In this document: piece after piece, positions 20,479 through 29,191 of the stretch
Layout: each line of letters begins with the position of its first letter
Numbering within the stretch: position 1 is the first letter of the stretch
Assembly (NCBI RefSeq): GCF_030064165.1
Contig: NZ_CP125947.1
Coordinates: forward strand, 4,712,001 to 4,776,000
Length of the DNA: 64,000 nucleotides
DNA from: Comamonas resistens
GTDB lineage: Bacteria; Pseudomonadota; Gammaproteobacteria; Burkholderiales; Burkholderiaceae_C
Reading direction: 5' to 3'
Made by a program: the position numbers and the translations under genes
The notes under the pieces: generated by a model
Seen by the model: only the letters and a program-made list of their open reading frames with translations
The model's database searches: none
Told to the model about the DNA's origin: nothing

Positions 20479-20838
20479 ATGAAAGAGAAAATTGCACTTG
20501 CAGGCTTTTCTGCACTCTCCCACGAGGATCGTCTGCGAATCATCCGCATGCTGGTCGTCGCTGGCGCCGAGGGCATGGCTGCTGGCGCAATTGCAAGTAG
20601 CCTTGATGATGCGCAACCTTCGCGCGTTTCTTTTCATCTGAAGGAACTGGAACACGCTGGACTCGTGCAGGGGCGCCGGGAGGGCAAGTCAGTCATCTAC
20701 AGCGCCAACTTCCCCGCGCTCTCAGACCTTGTTGCATTCCTGATGCACGACTGCTGCCAGGGACATTGCGCCTACTGCGACAAGGCCATCGCACTGTTTG
20801 CGAAATGCACAGGCCGCCCGACCGAGAGGGACGCATGA
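20479..20838 (+). CDS. ArsR/SmtB-family repressor
   Basis: A 119-residue winged-helix repressor: [14 protein letters not shown], a recognition helix [18 protein letters not shown] and the wing [11 protein letters not shown]. The C-terminus carries a dense cysteine cluster (CCQGHCAYC), likely the metal(loid)-binding site; this placement differs from the E. coli ArsR CxC in the DNA-binding helix. It overlaps fdxA by ATGA and probably represses its own operon in the absence of arsenite or a similar inducer. Confidence 0.85.
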   Translation: MKEKIALAGFSALSHEDRLRIIRMLVVAGAEGMAAGAIASSLDDAQPSRVSFHLKELEHAGLVQGRREGKSVIYSANFPALSDLVAFLMHDCCQGHCAYCDKAIALFAKCTGRPTERDA

Positions 20839-21176
20839 CGCATGTAGTGACGGAGAACTGCATTCGGTGCAAGTACATGGACTGCGTGGAGGTGTGTCCT
20901 GTGGACTGCTTCTACGAAGGGGAGAACATGCTCGCCATTGACCCAGACGAGTGCATCGACTGCGCCGTCTGTGTGCCGGAGTGCTCTGCCAACGCGATCT
21001 TTCCCGATACCGTCTCAGGTCTTGAGCCCTGGCTGGAGTTGAATGCAACGTATGCCGCCCAGTGGCCGAACATCACCAGGAAAGGTGCCGTACCCACTGA
21101 TGCGGATGCGTTCAACGGCATGCCGGACAAATACCACCTCTACTTCTCGCCCCGGCCAGGCCGGGCGAAGCAATGA
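20835..21176 (+). CDS. fdxA: FdxA-type 7Fe ferredoxin
   Basis: A 113-residue ferredoxin with the FdxA cysteine pattern [17 protein letters not shown] and [11 protein letters not shown], which bind a 3Fe-4S and a 4Fe-4S cluster. The C-terminal extension ([20 protein letters not shown]) is typical of proteobacterial FdxA. It is translationally coupled to arsR and to the transporter, so in this context it is part of the cargo operon and not a housekeeping gene. Its redox partner is unknown. Confidence 0.9.
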   Translation: MTHVVTENCIRCKYMDCVEVCPVDCFYEGENMLAIDPDECIDCAVCVPECSANAIFPDTVSGLEPWLELNATYAAQWPNITRKGAVPTDADAFNGMPDKYHLYFSPRPGRAKQ

Positions 21177-22189
21177 ATTCCTCAACCACTATCAGCATTC
21201 AAGGTCACCGCATGGAGAACATCAGGGCAACACTCGAAGCACGCCAAGTCTGGATTTATTTTCTTGCGATTGCGTGTGGCGCACTTCTGGGACTGACCGT
21301 GCCCGGCATGGGGACGCTGGAGGCAGCGATCAACCCTGCGCTCGCCGTCATGCTTTTTGCGACGTTTCTGCAGGTACCGCTGGCGGAGATCGGCGCGGCC
21401 CTGCGCAATGTGCGCTTCCTGGGTGCATTAGCGGTGACGAACTTTGTCATCATTCCCATCGTGGCCGCCGCGCTGGTCCAGTTCTTGCCCGCCGAGCCCA
21501 TGCTCCGCCTGGCGGTGTTGTTCGTGCTGTTGGCCCCCTGCATCGACTATGTCATCACCTTCACCCACTTGGGCGGCGGTAACGCTCGTCTGCTACTGGC
21601 GATGACGCCAGTCCTGCTCGTTCTCCAAATGCTGCTGCTGCCGGTTTACTTGACCTTGGTATTGGGCAGCGAGGTCTCGAATCTCGTTGAGGTTGGTCCG
21701 TTCCTGCACGCCTTTATCTGGCTGATCGCTGTTCCACTACTGCTGGCCGCCAGTTTTCAGGCGCTGGGGCGCAAGACGTCGGCTGGTGAGCGACTGGTTG
21801 ACGTTTTGAATCTGTTGCCCGTACCGGCGACCGCGATCGTACTGTTCATCGTACTGGCCTCGGTGATGCCGCAAATTGGGTTGGCGCAAGAGGCGGCATT
21901 GCGTGCCGCACCGATCTACGTGGCCTTTGCCCTGATCGCACCACTCGCAGGGCGACTCGTCACACGTAGCTTGGGTCTCGACGCTGCCTCAGCGCGGGCC
22001 GTGTCGTTTTCCGCGTCGTACCGAAATTCGTTGGTCATCCTGCCATTGGCCTTTGTCGTGCCCGGCGGGGTGCCACTGCTACCGGCCGTGATTCTGACGC
22101 AGACCATTGTCGAACTGTGCTTCATGCCGATTTACGTGCGTTGGATACCTCTCCTTGCCAAGGCCGAGACCGGAGCATCGGCAGCGTAA
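21173..22189 (+). CDS. ACR3/BASS-family transporter, probable arsenite efflux
   Basis: A 338-residue protein with about ten hydrophobic segments, of the bile acid:sodium symporter superfamily that includes ACR3 arsenite exporters. The motif [20 protein letters not shown] contains the conserved Cys after Pro that ACR3 needs for arsenite. The usual ACR3 PCTAMV is replaced by PCIDYV, so the substrate could differ. The ATG overlaps the fdxA stop. Its partners ArsR and FdxA support a role in metalloid resistance. Confidence 0.75.
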   Translation: MNSSTTISIQGHRMENIRATLEARQVWIYFLAIACGALLGLTVPGMGTLEAAINPALAVMLFATFLQVPLAEIGAALRNVRFLGALAVTNFVIIPIVAAALVQFLPAEPMLRLAVLFVLLAPCIDYVITFTHLGGGNARLLLAMTPVLLVLQMLLLPVYLTLVLGSEVSNLVEVGPFLHAFIWLIAVPLLLAASFQALGRKTSAGERLVDVLNLLPVPATAIVLFIVLASVMPQIGLAQEAALRAAPIYVAFALIAPLAGRLVTRSLGLDAASARAVSFSASYRNSLVILPLAFVVPGGVPLLPAVILTQTIVELCFMPIYVRWIPLLAKAETGASAA

Positions 22190-22241
22190 ACAACTGGTAT
22201 TGCTTGGACACCGGCGGCTCGAAAGACCTCGGTAGCAGATC

Positions 22242-22494
22242 AAACCGATATCGCCAGAAGTCGCCAGGCAGCACATCGAGCGGCTGCGCAATCTGCTCGC
22301 CAAACAGTGAGCCGACCTGCAAGGCAGTGAAAGTAGACGCCCATGGATGCCCGTGGAATTATCCCCAGGGGATAAATCTACTGAGGTCTACAACATCGAG
22401 CCGCTGCACACCAGGCGCGAGACATGCCTTGTCCGCGCTGATGCAGCGCCTGAAGCGTTCCTTGGCGCTCGATGGAACTATCCCCAGGGGATAG
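22242..22494 (+). repeat. Direct repeat, copy 2, flanking the ars cargo
   Basis: Second copy of the segment at 20158-20422. Here the coding part of the STY4528-type gene is an orphan 3' piece. The copy carries palindromes at 22359-22375 (TTA form) and 22478-22494 (CTA form). It probably represents the original upstream region of the next gene, while copy 1 came with the cargo or the reverse. Confidence 0.88.
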
Positions 22495-22615
22495 CTCTCG
22501 CCACATCAGCCCACCACGCCTTGAACCGGTGACAGGCGGGTTTCGGTTTGTTGACTGACTGCCTTCCGCTTCCTGCCGAAGCTGTCCGCTCCTTTTCCCA
22601 AAACGAGCGGACACC

Positions 22616-23392
22616 ATGGCAACTGAACCTCTACAACTGAATCTCGGGGCCTTGCGCAGCGCAATGTCGCTGACGCTGCACACGCACCACGCTTCCCGCA
22701 TCTGGCACGGCCGCGCCGCTGCCGAAGGGCGACCCGGCATCGTCGGCCTGAACGGCTACATCGCCCAGATGAACAAGATGCGGCGCGGCTCGGAACAGGA
22801 CGACCCGTATTCGGACTGGTGGATGCTGCGCATCGAGGACAAGCTCGACCAGACCAAGACCACGCTGCAATCGCTGCGCGAACAGGTGGATCAGGCGCTG
22901 GCCGGTGTCCCCGCCGCATTGAGCCTGGGCGAAAACCTCAACGTCCAGCCCGTCAAGCTGCCGCTGTTCGTCAATGCGCAGTTGGGCTTTGCCGCCGTCT
23001 ATCTGCTGGCCGACTACGACGACATCGCACGCAAGCTCATCCTCGCGCATCACACTGCACTGATTGATCGGTCGACGCTCGAACGCTGGCTCAACGAAGG
23101 GGCGCACGCGCTGCGTAGTCTTTTCAGCCTGGCCCAGCAGTACCGCTTTTCGGGCTGCACCCGCGATGACTTCGCTTCGAAGAACGCTGCAGCGCGAGCG
23201 GCGCTGGAGAAGTTCGGCGAGCTGCCGCAGGACGTGCTGGTAGGCACGCGCCGCTCGAAGTTTGCGCCACCCATCGTGCGCCGTGGCCTGCAGCAACACG
23301 GTGATGGAACTGCCGCAGCACCTTCGGCCGACGAAGAAACACCTACCGCCGAGCCGATCGAGGGCAACACCGGCGAGGACGAGTCGGCATGA
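22616..23392 (+). CDS. PFL_4669-family ICE protein, InrR-like
   Basis: A 258-residue protein matching the TIGR03761/PFL_4669 ICE family in its pattern LTLHTHHASRIWHGR, GLNGYIAQMNKMRRGSEQDDPYSDWWML and the C-terminal RKLILAHHTALIDR. It starts an operon with DUF3158 and ssb. In ICEclc the gene two places before ssb is inrR, required for full expression of the integrase promoter; same order here supports that assignment. A palindrome ends 121 nt upstream. Confidence 0.72.
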   Translation: MATEPLQLNLGALRSAMSLTLHTHHASRIWHGRAAAEGRPGIVGLNGYIAQMNKMRRGSEQDDPYSDWWMLRIEDKLDQTKTTLQSLREQVDQALAGVPAALSLGENLNVQPVKLPLFVNAQLGFAAVYLLADYDDIARKLILAHHTALIDRSTLERWLNEGAHALRSLFSLAQQYRFSGCTRDDFASKNAAARAALEKFGELPQDVLVGTRRSKFAPPIVRRGLQQHGDGTAAAPSADEETPTAEPIEGNTGEDESA

Positions 23393-23916
23393 GCGACCCG
23401 AACCGCGAAACCCTCTACTTCCGGGATCTGCAACAGACTGCCTTCATGCGGCTGGAACACGCAGCCTCTCTAAAAGGCCTTTTAAAGCCTTTTAAAGGTA
23501 AAGGGGACTTGGAGGACTGGGCCAGCCAGTGCTTCGCCATGCGCGACGAGTTGATTGGCCTGGCGCAGCGACAGGTACTGCAACAGACTGGCGGACATCC
23601 CTTCCATCTGTTGCGCGTGGAACTGGCCCAGCAAACCACTGGCGCAGGTACGACGTTTTTGCGCTGGCGCAGGCACGACAGGTCAGCCATGGGCGTGTCC
23701 CTGTGGCAGGAACTGATGGCGAGCACCACCACGCCGGTCAACCTGCTGGCCGATCTGCACGCCATCGAGCTTCAGCGCATCACGCTCAACATGCAGATCA
23801 GCCTGTTGCACACCTTGGGCAGGCAAGCGCAGGACTGCGCCAGCAAGGCCGCCGAGGCGGAAAACGCATACCTACGCCGGCTCAAGGCAACCCCACCCGC
23901 TATGCGCGATCGCTGA
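23389..23916 (+). CDS. DUF3158 family ICE protein
   Basis: A 175-residue protein whose ATG overlaps the preceding stop (ATGA). The region LEHAASLKGLLKPFKGKGDLEDWA and the HPFHLLRVELAQQTT-x-AGTTFLRWRR stretch match DUF3158, which occurs only in ICE backbones. It lies between the inrR-like gene and ssb. No function is established. The DNA near the start (AAAGGCCTTTTAAAGCCTTTTAAAGG) is locally repetitive. Confidence 0.78.
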   Translation: MSDPNRETLYFRDLQQTAFMRLEHAASLKGLLKPFKGKGDLEDWASQCFAMRDELIGLAQRQVLQQTGGHPFHLLRVELAQQTTGAGTTFLRWRRHDRSAMGVSLWQELMASTTTPVNLLADLHAIELQRITLNMQISLLHTLGRQAQDCASKAAEAENAYLRRLKATPPAMRDR

Positions 23917-23985
23917 TCGCGCTGGGCAACCCAGCGCCCGCGGCCGATCAGGTGCGGGTATTTCAACCACCATGGAGATTGCAAC

Positions 23986-24432
23986 ATGAGCACGCATTTT
24001 TCGGGCGAAGGCAACATCGGCTCTGCGCCGGAGTACCGCGAATTCCCCAGCGGCAACGACGAACCGCGGCGCTTGCTGCGGCTGAACGTCTATTTCGACA
24101 ACCCCGTCCCCACCAAGGGCGGTGACTTCGAGGACCGCGGCGGCTTCTGGGCTCCCGTCGAAATCTGGCACCGCGACGCCGCGCACTGGAAGGACCTCTA
24201 CCAGAAGGGCATGCGTGTGCTGGTGGTCGGCCGCATGGAGCGCGAACCCTGGACGGACAACGACGAGCAGCCACGGGAGACCTGGCAGATCAACGCGCGC
24301 AGCGTGGCCATCCTTCCGTACCGCATCGAGTCTGTGACCCTCAGCCCGAAGCCGCAGCAGGAGGCAGAACCGAAGCCCCAGGCCAACGACGAACCGACTG
24401 CGCCGAAAGAGACCAGGCAGCGCAAGAAGTGA
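23986..24432 (+). CDS. ssb: Single-stranded DNA-binding protein without acidic tip
   Basis: A 148-residue OB-fold protein (LRLNVYFDNP, GGFWAPVEIW, GMRVLVVGRMEREPW). It would coat single-stranded ICE DNA during transfer. The C-terminus is basic (PKETRQRKK) and lacks the acidic DDDIPF-type tip by which host SSB recruits partner proteins. It is the third gene of the inrR-like operon, as in ICEclc. Confidence 0.85.
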   Translation: MSTHFSGEGNIGSAPEYREFPSGNDEPRRLLRLNVYFDNPVPTKGGDFEDRGGFWAPVEIWHRDAAHWKDLYQKGMRVLVVGRMEREPWTDNDEQPRETWQINARSVAILPYRIESVTLSPKPQQEAEPKPQANDEPTAPKETRQRKK

Positions 24433-24732
24433 CCTGAATGGAGGGCGGCCAGCATGCTTCGCCGTCCTCCATGCATTCAGCGGTTCGAGGTCGTAGACCT
24501 CAGTAGATTTATCCCCAGGGGATAATTCCATGGAAGTCCACTGACTTCCACGCGCTCCCGGAAATCGCGGCTCCCGCCGTACACACCTTCGGCCGCTCCC
24601 ACTCCCATTCCCGCCATTCCATCCCTTGAAAGCGGTCGCCACCGGATGCGGCTTGTTTGCTGCTGCCTCTGGCGGTGCTCGGCATTCTCGATTCCAGCAA
24701 CTCCATGAACTACGGGAATCGGATGGACGGAC
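24433..24732. promoter_or_regulatory. Gap between ssb and topB with inverted palindrome copy
   Basis: The 300-bp gap holds TTATCCCCAGGGGATAA at 24509-24525. Here the flanking ATCTACTGAGGTCTAC lies to the left in reverse complement, so this copy faces the opposite way from those at 20.3 and 22.4 kb. The inrR-like/DUF3158/ssb operon is therefore bracketed by facing copies. Nothing else was recognised. Confidence 0.6.
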
Positions 24733-26766
24733 ATGCGGCTGTTCTTGTGCGAGAAGCCCTCCCAGGGCAAGGATATCGGCCGGATTCTCGGCGCGACGCA
24801 GCGCGGTGAAGGCTGTCTCAGCGGCTCCGGCGTCACCGTCACCTGGTGCATCGGTCATCTTGTAGAAGCGGCAGCACCCGAGGTCTATGACGCAGCCCTC
24901 AAGCGCTGGTCGCTGGAACAGTTGCCGATCATTCCCCAGCAATGGCGGGTCGAGGTCAAACCGAAGACCGCCACGCAATTCAAGGTCGTCAAGGCTCTTC
25001 TGTCGAAAACGACCCATCTCGTCATCGCCACCGATGCCGACCGCGAAGGCGAGTTGATCGCCCGCGAGATCATCGAACTCTGCGGTTACCGAGGTCCCAT
25101 CGAGCGGCTGTGGCTGTCGGCGCTCAACGATGCGTCGATCCGCACCGCGCTCGGCAAGATGCGGCCCTCGTCCGACACGCTGCCGATGTACTACTCGGCG
25201 CTGGCACGTTCACGGGCCGACTGGCTCGTGGGCATGAACCTCAGCCGGTTGTTCACGGTGCTTGGCCGACAGGCGGGCTATGACGGTGTGCTTTCGGTTG
25301 GCCGCGTCCAGACGCCAACGCTCAAATTGGTCGTGGACCGCGACCGCGAGATTGCAGCGTTCAAATCGGCACCGTTCTGGGTCATCGACGTGTCCCTGTC
25401 CGCTGGCGGCCAGGCTTTCAGCGCGCAGTGGGTGCCACCCGATGGCTGCACCGACGACACGGGGCGATGCGTGCAACAGCAAATCGCCCAGCAAGCCGCG
25501 CAGCACATCCGCGCAGCGGGTGCTGCCCAGGTGGTATCGGTCGAGACTGAGCGCGTGCGCGAAGGTCCGCCGCTGCTGTTCGATTTGGGCACCTTGCAAG
25601 AAGTCTGTTCCAAGCAGCTTGGGCTCGACGTTCAGGAGACCCTGGAGATCGCCCAAGCCTTGTACGAAACGCACAAAGCCACCACGTACCCGCGTTCGGA
25701 TTCCGGCTATCTGCCCGAAAGCATGTTCGCCGAAGTGCCCACGGTCCTGGACAGCCTGCTCAAGACTGATTCCACGCTGCGACCGATCATGGAACAGCTT
25801 GATCGCTCCCAGCGCTCGCGCGCCTGGAACGATGGCAAGGTCACGGCCCACCACGGCATCATCCCCACCCTGGAGCCTGCCAACCTCTCAGCCATGAGCG
25901 AGAAGGAACTGGCGGTGTACCGGCTGATCCGGGCGCATTACCTTGCGCAGTTTCTGCCTCATCACGAGTTCGACCGCACCGTCGCCGAGCTTTCCTGCGG
26001 CCAGCAGAAGCTGGCGGCCACCGGAAAGCAGGTGGTCGTCAAGGGCTGGCGCCTGGTGCTGGCCGAGCCTGAACGTGAAGGTGGTGAGGACGAGGATGGT
26101 GAAGTCACAGCGCGCAGCCAGGTACTCCCCGCGCTGCGTGAAGGCCTGGCGTGCCAGGTGGCTCAGGCTGAGATCAAGGCGCTCAAGACGCTGCCGCCCA
26201 AGCCCTATACCCAGGGCGAACTGGTCAAGTCGATGAAAGGCGTTGCGCGCTTCGTCACCGACCCGCGCTTGAAACAGAAGCTCAAGGACACGACGGGCAT
26301 CGGCACCGAAGCTACGCGCGCCAACATCATCACCGGCCTGCTGACTCGGGGCTATCTTGTGAAGAAAGGTCGTTCCATCCGCGCATCGGAGGCCGCTTTC
26401 ACGCTGATCGACGCCGTGCCCACCGCGATTGCCGACCCCGGTACGACGGCGGTGTGGGAGCAGGCGCTCGACATGATCGAGGCCGGCCAGCTCACACTGG
26501 ACGTGTTCATCGGCAAGCAGGCCTCGTGGATTTCGCAACTGATCGCGCAGTACGGCAGCACTTCGCTGTCCATCAAGGTTCCCCACGGACCGCCTTGCCC
26601 GCAGTGCGGCGCTCCCACGCGCCAGCGCACCGGTAAGACAGGCCCCTTTTGGTCATGCAGTCGCTACCCCGACTGCAAAGGCACGCTGCCGGTCGAATCC
26701 GACGCGTCCAAGCCTGGCGCCTCGCGCACCCCACGCCGTAACATTACGAGCCGCAAAGGTGCCTGA
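24733..26766 (+). CDS. topB: DNA topoisomerase III
   Basis: A type IA topoisomerase of 677 residues that relaxes and decatenates DNA; ICE copies are thought to help DNA processing in transfer. The TOPRIM motifs (FLCEKPSQGKD at the start, ATDADREGE near residue 100) and the active-site Tyr in TTYPRSDSGYLPE are present. One C-terminal four-cysteine zinc ribbon (CPQCG...CSRYPDC) is visible. It is a standard PFGI-1/ICEclc backbone gene. Confidence 0.95.
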   Translation: MRLFLCEKPSQGKDIGRILGATQRGEGCLSGSGVTVTWCIGHLVEAAAPEVYDAALKRWSLEQLPIIPQQWRVEVKPKTATQFKVVKALLSKTTHLVIATDADREGELIAREIIELCGYRGPIERLWLSALNDASIRTALGKMRPSSDTLPMYYSALARSRADWLVGMNLSRLFTVLGRQAGYDGVLSVGRVQTPTLKLVVDRDREIAAFKSAPFWVIDVSLSAGGQAFSAQWVPPDGCTDDTGRCVQQQIAQQAAQHIRAAGAAQVVSVETERVREGPPLLFDLGTLQEVCSKQLGLDVQETLEIAQALYETHKATTYPRSDSGYLPESMFAEVPTVLDSLLKTDSTLRPIMEQLDRSQRSRAWNDGKVTAHHGIIPTLEPANLSAMSEKELAVYRLIRAHYLAQFLPHHEFDRTVAELSCGQQKLAATGKQVVVKGWRLVLAEPEREGGEDEDGEVTARSQVLPALREGLACQVAQAEIKALKTLPPKPYTQGELVKSMKGVARFVTDPRLKQKLKDTTGIGTEATRANIITGLLTRGYLVKKGRSIRASEAAFTLIDAVPTAIADPGTTAVWEQALDMIEAGQLTLDVFIGKQASWISQLIAQYGSTSLSIKVPHGPPCPQCGAPTRQRTGKTGPFWSCSRYPDCKGTLPVESDASKPGASRTPRRNITSRKGA

Positions 26767-27309
26767 CCGACCCCGTTCCCCCTGAGCCGTCCCCGCCATC
26801 GGCGGTAGGCCCGTGTCCCGCATGCCCTGCGGGACGTCCAGCGCGCATTGCCTTCCCGATTCGTGTGCGCGTCCCGCCCGGCCATTCCCGGCCGTGGGAC
26901 CTGAAGGTGGCTTCTCCCGCGAACAGCGCTGCGCGCGTTCTCCTGCTCCGCGTTCATTCCGCCCCTGCGAAGGGTCCCCCGATGGCTTGCCTCTCCAGGC
27001 TGCGAACCATCGGGAGACCCTTCGTGGTCAGCGGTATTCAGTGCCGTGCCCAACGGCGAAAAACTGGGCTCCATTTGTGCGCGGATGTGCGCCAGACGAT
27101 GCCGGCGCCAACCACGATATGCGCCGGGTGTGATTGCTTGATAAGCAGACGGTTTTAACGACGACCGTACCTGCCGATCAGCCCACGGGTGGTTCTGTCC
27201 TCCCGAGCCGAAGGCCGCAGTGCCTTCGGCAACTTTCTCCTGCCCATCAACGTCCCGGCCCGCCTTGACTCCAGTTCAAGCCCTGGGCCACACGAACAGG
27301 AGACCCAAC
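26767..27309 (+). promoter_or_regulatory. 543-bp leader between topB and the cytosine methyltransferase
   Basis: No coding frame is convincing. Two strong hairpins are present: CGAAGGGTCCCCCGATGG/CCATCGGGAGACCCTTCG (26968-26985 with 27007-27024, 18 bp with two mismatches) and CCGAAGGC/GCCTTCGG (27208-27229). The loop of the first contains CAGGCTGCG, which resembles the arm of the recurring leader element described below. This looks like a long structured 5' leader. Confidence 0.55.
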
Positions 27310-28884
27310 ATGAACCCGCAACCTCGCACCCCACGCGGCGCGCCCCAGGCCGCGCCACTGCTGTACGGCAGCGTGTGCAGCGGCATCGAGGCCGTGAGCC
27401 TCGCCTGGCAACCCCTCGGCCTCAAAGCCGCGTGGTTCGCCGAAATCGAGCCGTTCCCGAGCGCCGTGCTCGCCCACCGTTACCCCCACGTGCCGAACCT
27501 CGGCGACATGACCGCGATCGCCCGCCTGGTGCGCGCCGGCACCGTGCCGGCACCCGACATCCTGGTCGGCGGCACGCCGTGCCAGTCGTTCAGCGTGGCC
27601 GGTAGCCGTCGCGGGCTGGATGACCCGCGCGGAGCCCTTTCCCTTGCCTATGTGGAGCTTGCAAATGCCATTGACCAAACCCGCCACCAAGACCGCCGCC
27701 CGCCGGCAACCATCGTCTGGGAAAACGTCCCGGGCGTCCTCAACGACCGCAGCAATGCTTTCGGCCACTTTCTGGGAGCACTTGCCGGCGAAAGCCGTGC
27801 GCTCGAACCGCCAGGGGACAAGTGGGCGTACGCAGGTTGTGTGTCTGGACCCCGGCGCCGCATCGCGTGGAGGGTGCTCGACGCTCAACATTTCGGTGTC
27901 GCCCAACGCCGCAAGCGCGTGTTTCTTGTTGCAAGTGGTGGAGATGACCTCGATCCCGCCGAAGTACTTTTTGAGCGCGCTGGCGTGCTCGGGGATTCTT
28001 CTTCGGGCAGCGCGCCGTGGCAAGAAGCTGCCCGCGCTGCTGGATCTGGCGCTCAAGCAGCAGGCAGCGGGTACGCAGGACTAACGCAACCCTACGGCAA
28101 GGTCACGACGACGTTCGGGTTCAGTGGCGGCACCGGACCCGCCAATGTCGCGGCATGCCTGATGGCTGCTGGCCCCAAGCATGACATTTGCACCGAGACG
28201 TTCATGGTGCAGACGATCGCAGGCAACATCACTCACACCCTGAACACCGCCAACAACGGCAAGGGCAGCAGCGAGGACGGCACGGGTAAAGGTGTGCCAA
28301 TCATTGCCTTCACTGCTGAGGATTGCGGTGCTGATGCCACGGTTGATCGGACGCCGACGGTGCGCGCGAGCGTACATGCTGCAATTGCTTTCGCGCAGAA
28401 CTCGCGGGGTGAGCTACGGCTGGAGTCTGGGCATGGTCAGGTAGCCGGAACGCTTTCCACGGGGGGCGGCAAACCAGGTCAAGGCCGTCCCATGGTGGTT
28501 AGCGTGGCGCTGCGCGGCCGTCCCCAAGGCCTCGCGGCTGAATTGGGCGGCAGCGTGGCGGCCGCATTGCGCACCAGCAGCGGCGGTGCCGACAAGCCCC
28601 ATGTGCTGGCCCCCGACTTCGAGGCACATTTCCACTACGACTGGAACGACCCCGGCCCCGGCGACTGGTCGCACTGGCGGGTGCGGCGGCTGATGCCTGT
28701 GGAATGCGAGCGGCTGCAAGGCATGCCCGACGACTACACGCTGATCCCGTACCGTGGCAAGCCCGCCACCGACGCTCCGCGCTACAAAGCCATCGGCAAC
28801 TCCATGGCCGTCCCGTGCGTTGCCTGGCTGGGCCAACGGCTGGTGCAGCACCTGCACAAGACGGGCGAAACCGATTCGGATTGA
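27310..28884 (+). CDS. C5-cytosine DNA methyltransferase
   Basis: A 524-residue m5C methyltransferase. Motif I is GSVCSGIEAVSLAW, the catalytic Cys91 is in GGTPCQSFSVAG, and the ENV motif is near residue 139. The middle (about residues 255-420) is a long, Gly/Thr-rich variable region with repeated T-x-T-L/AGT-L elements, longer than in minimal enzymes. AGGAGA lies 6-11 nt before the ATG. No cognate restriction endonuclease is visible, so it is probably a solitary, anti-restriction methylase. Confidence 0.9.
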   Translation: MNPQPRTPRGAPQAAPLLYGSVCSGIEAVSLAWQPLGLKAAWFAEIEPFPSAVLAHRYPHVPNLGDMTAIARLVRAGTVPAPDILVGGTPCQSFSVAGSRRGLDDPRGALSLAYVELANAIDQTRHQDRRPPATIVWENVPGVLNDRSNAFGHFLGALAGESRALEPPGDKWAYAGCVSGPRRRIAWRVLDAQHFGVAQRRKRVFLVASGGDDLDPAEVLFERAGVLGDSSSGSAPWQEAARAAGSGAQAAGSGYAGLTQPYGKVTTTFGFSGGTGPANVAACLMAAGPKHDICTETFMVQTIAGNITHTLNTANNGKGSSEDGTGKGVPIIAFTAEDCGADATVDRTPTVRASVHAAIAFAQNSRGELRLESGHGQVAGTLSTGGGKPGQGRPMVVSVALRGRPQGLAAELGGSVAAALRTSSGGADKPHVLAPDFEAHFHYDWNDPGPGDWSHWRVRRLMPVECERLQGMPDDYTLIPYRGKPATDAPRYKAIGNSMAVPCVAWLGQRLVQHLHKTGETDSD

Positions 28885-28926
28885 TGCAAGACGCCAGCGG
28901 TGGCTGACGCCATTCTCATCCCTGCA

Positions 28927-29028
28927 TAGCCGAAGCATCGGCGACTGCCAGCAGCCACGGTCTTTCAGGCTGCGCCGCGGATTCTCCCGCGTCGACCTCC
29001 TTGTCCGCATCGCACTGTGCCGCGGACA
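28927..29028 (+). promoter_or_regulatory. Recurring multi-hairpin leader element, copy A
   Basis: Four stems: GCCGA/TCGGC, GCAGCC/GGCTGC (28951-28956 with 28968-28973), CGCGG/CCGCG, and TGTCCGC/GCGGACA around a 13-nt loop. It lies in the 307-bp gap before the GHKL ATPase gene. The same four-stem order with different bases occurs ahead of four other ICE genes. Confidence 0.7.
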
Positions 29029-29191
29029 CGCGCCCAGCCTGGGCGTTGGTGCTGCATCTCCAACGGGCCTATCCGCCCATTCCCCCTAGACCGGCCATTA
29101 CCGCCCGGCACGCCATCGCGGCGGGCTTCGGTGTACGCCGCTTCCATCTCCGCGCCAGACCGGCGCACCACCTCATCCAAGGAACCATGCC

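Noticed and set aside
20274..24525. Replication origin based on DnaA-like TTATCCCCA sites
   Set aside because: Each half site has a mismatch at a conserved DnaA-box position and no AT-rich unwinding region lies nearby; kept only as a palindrome finding.
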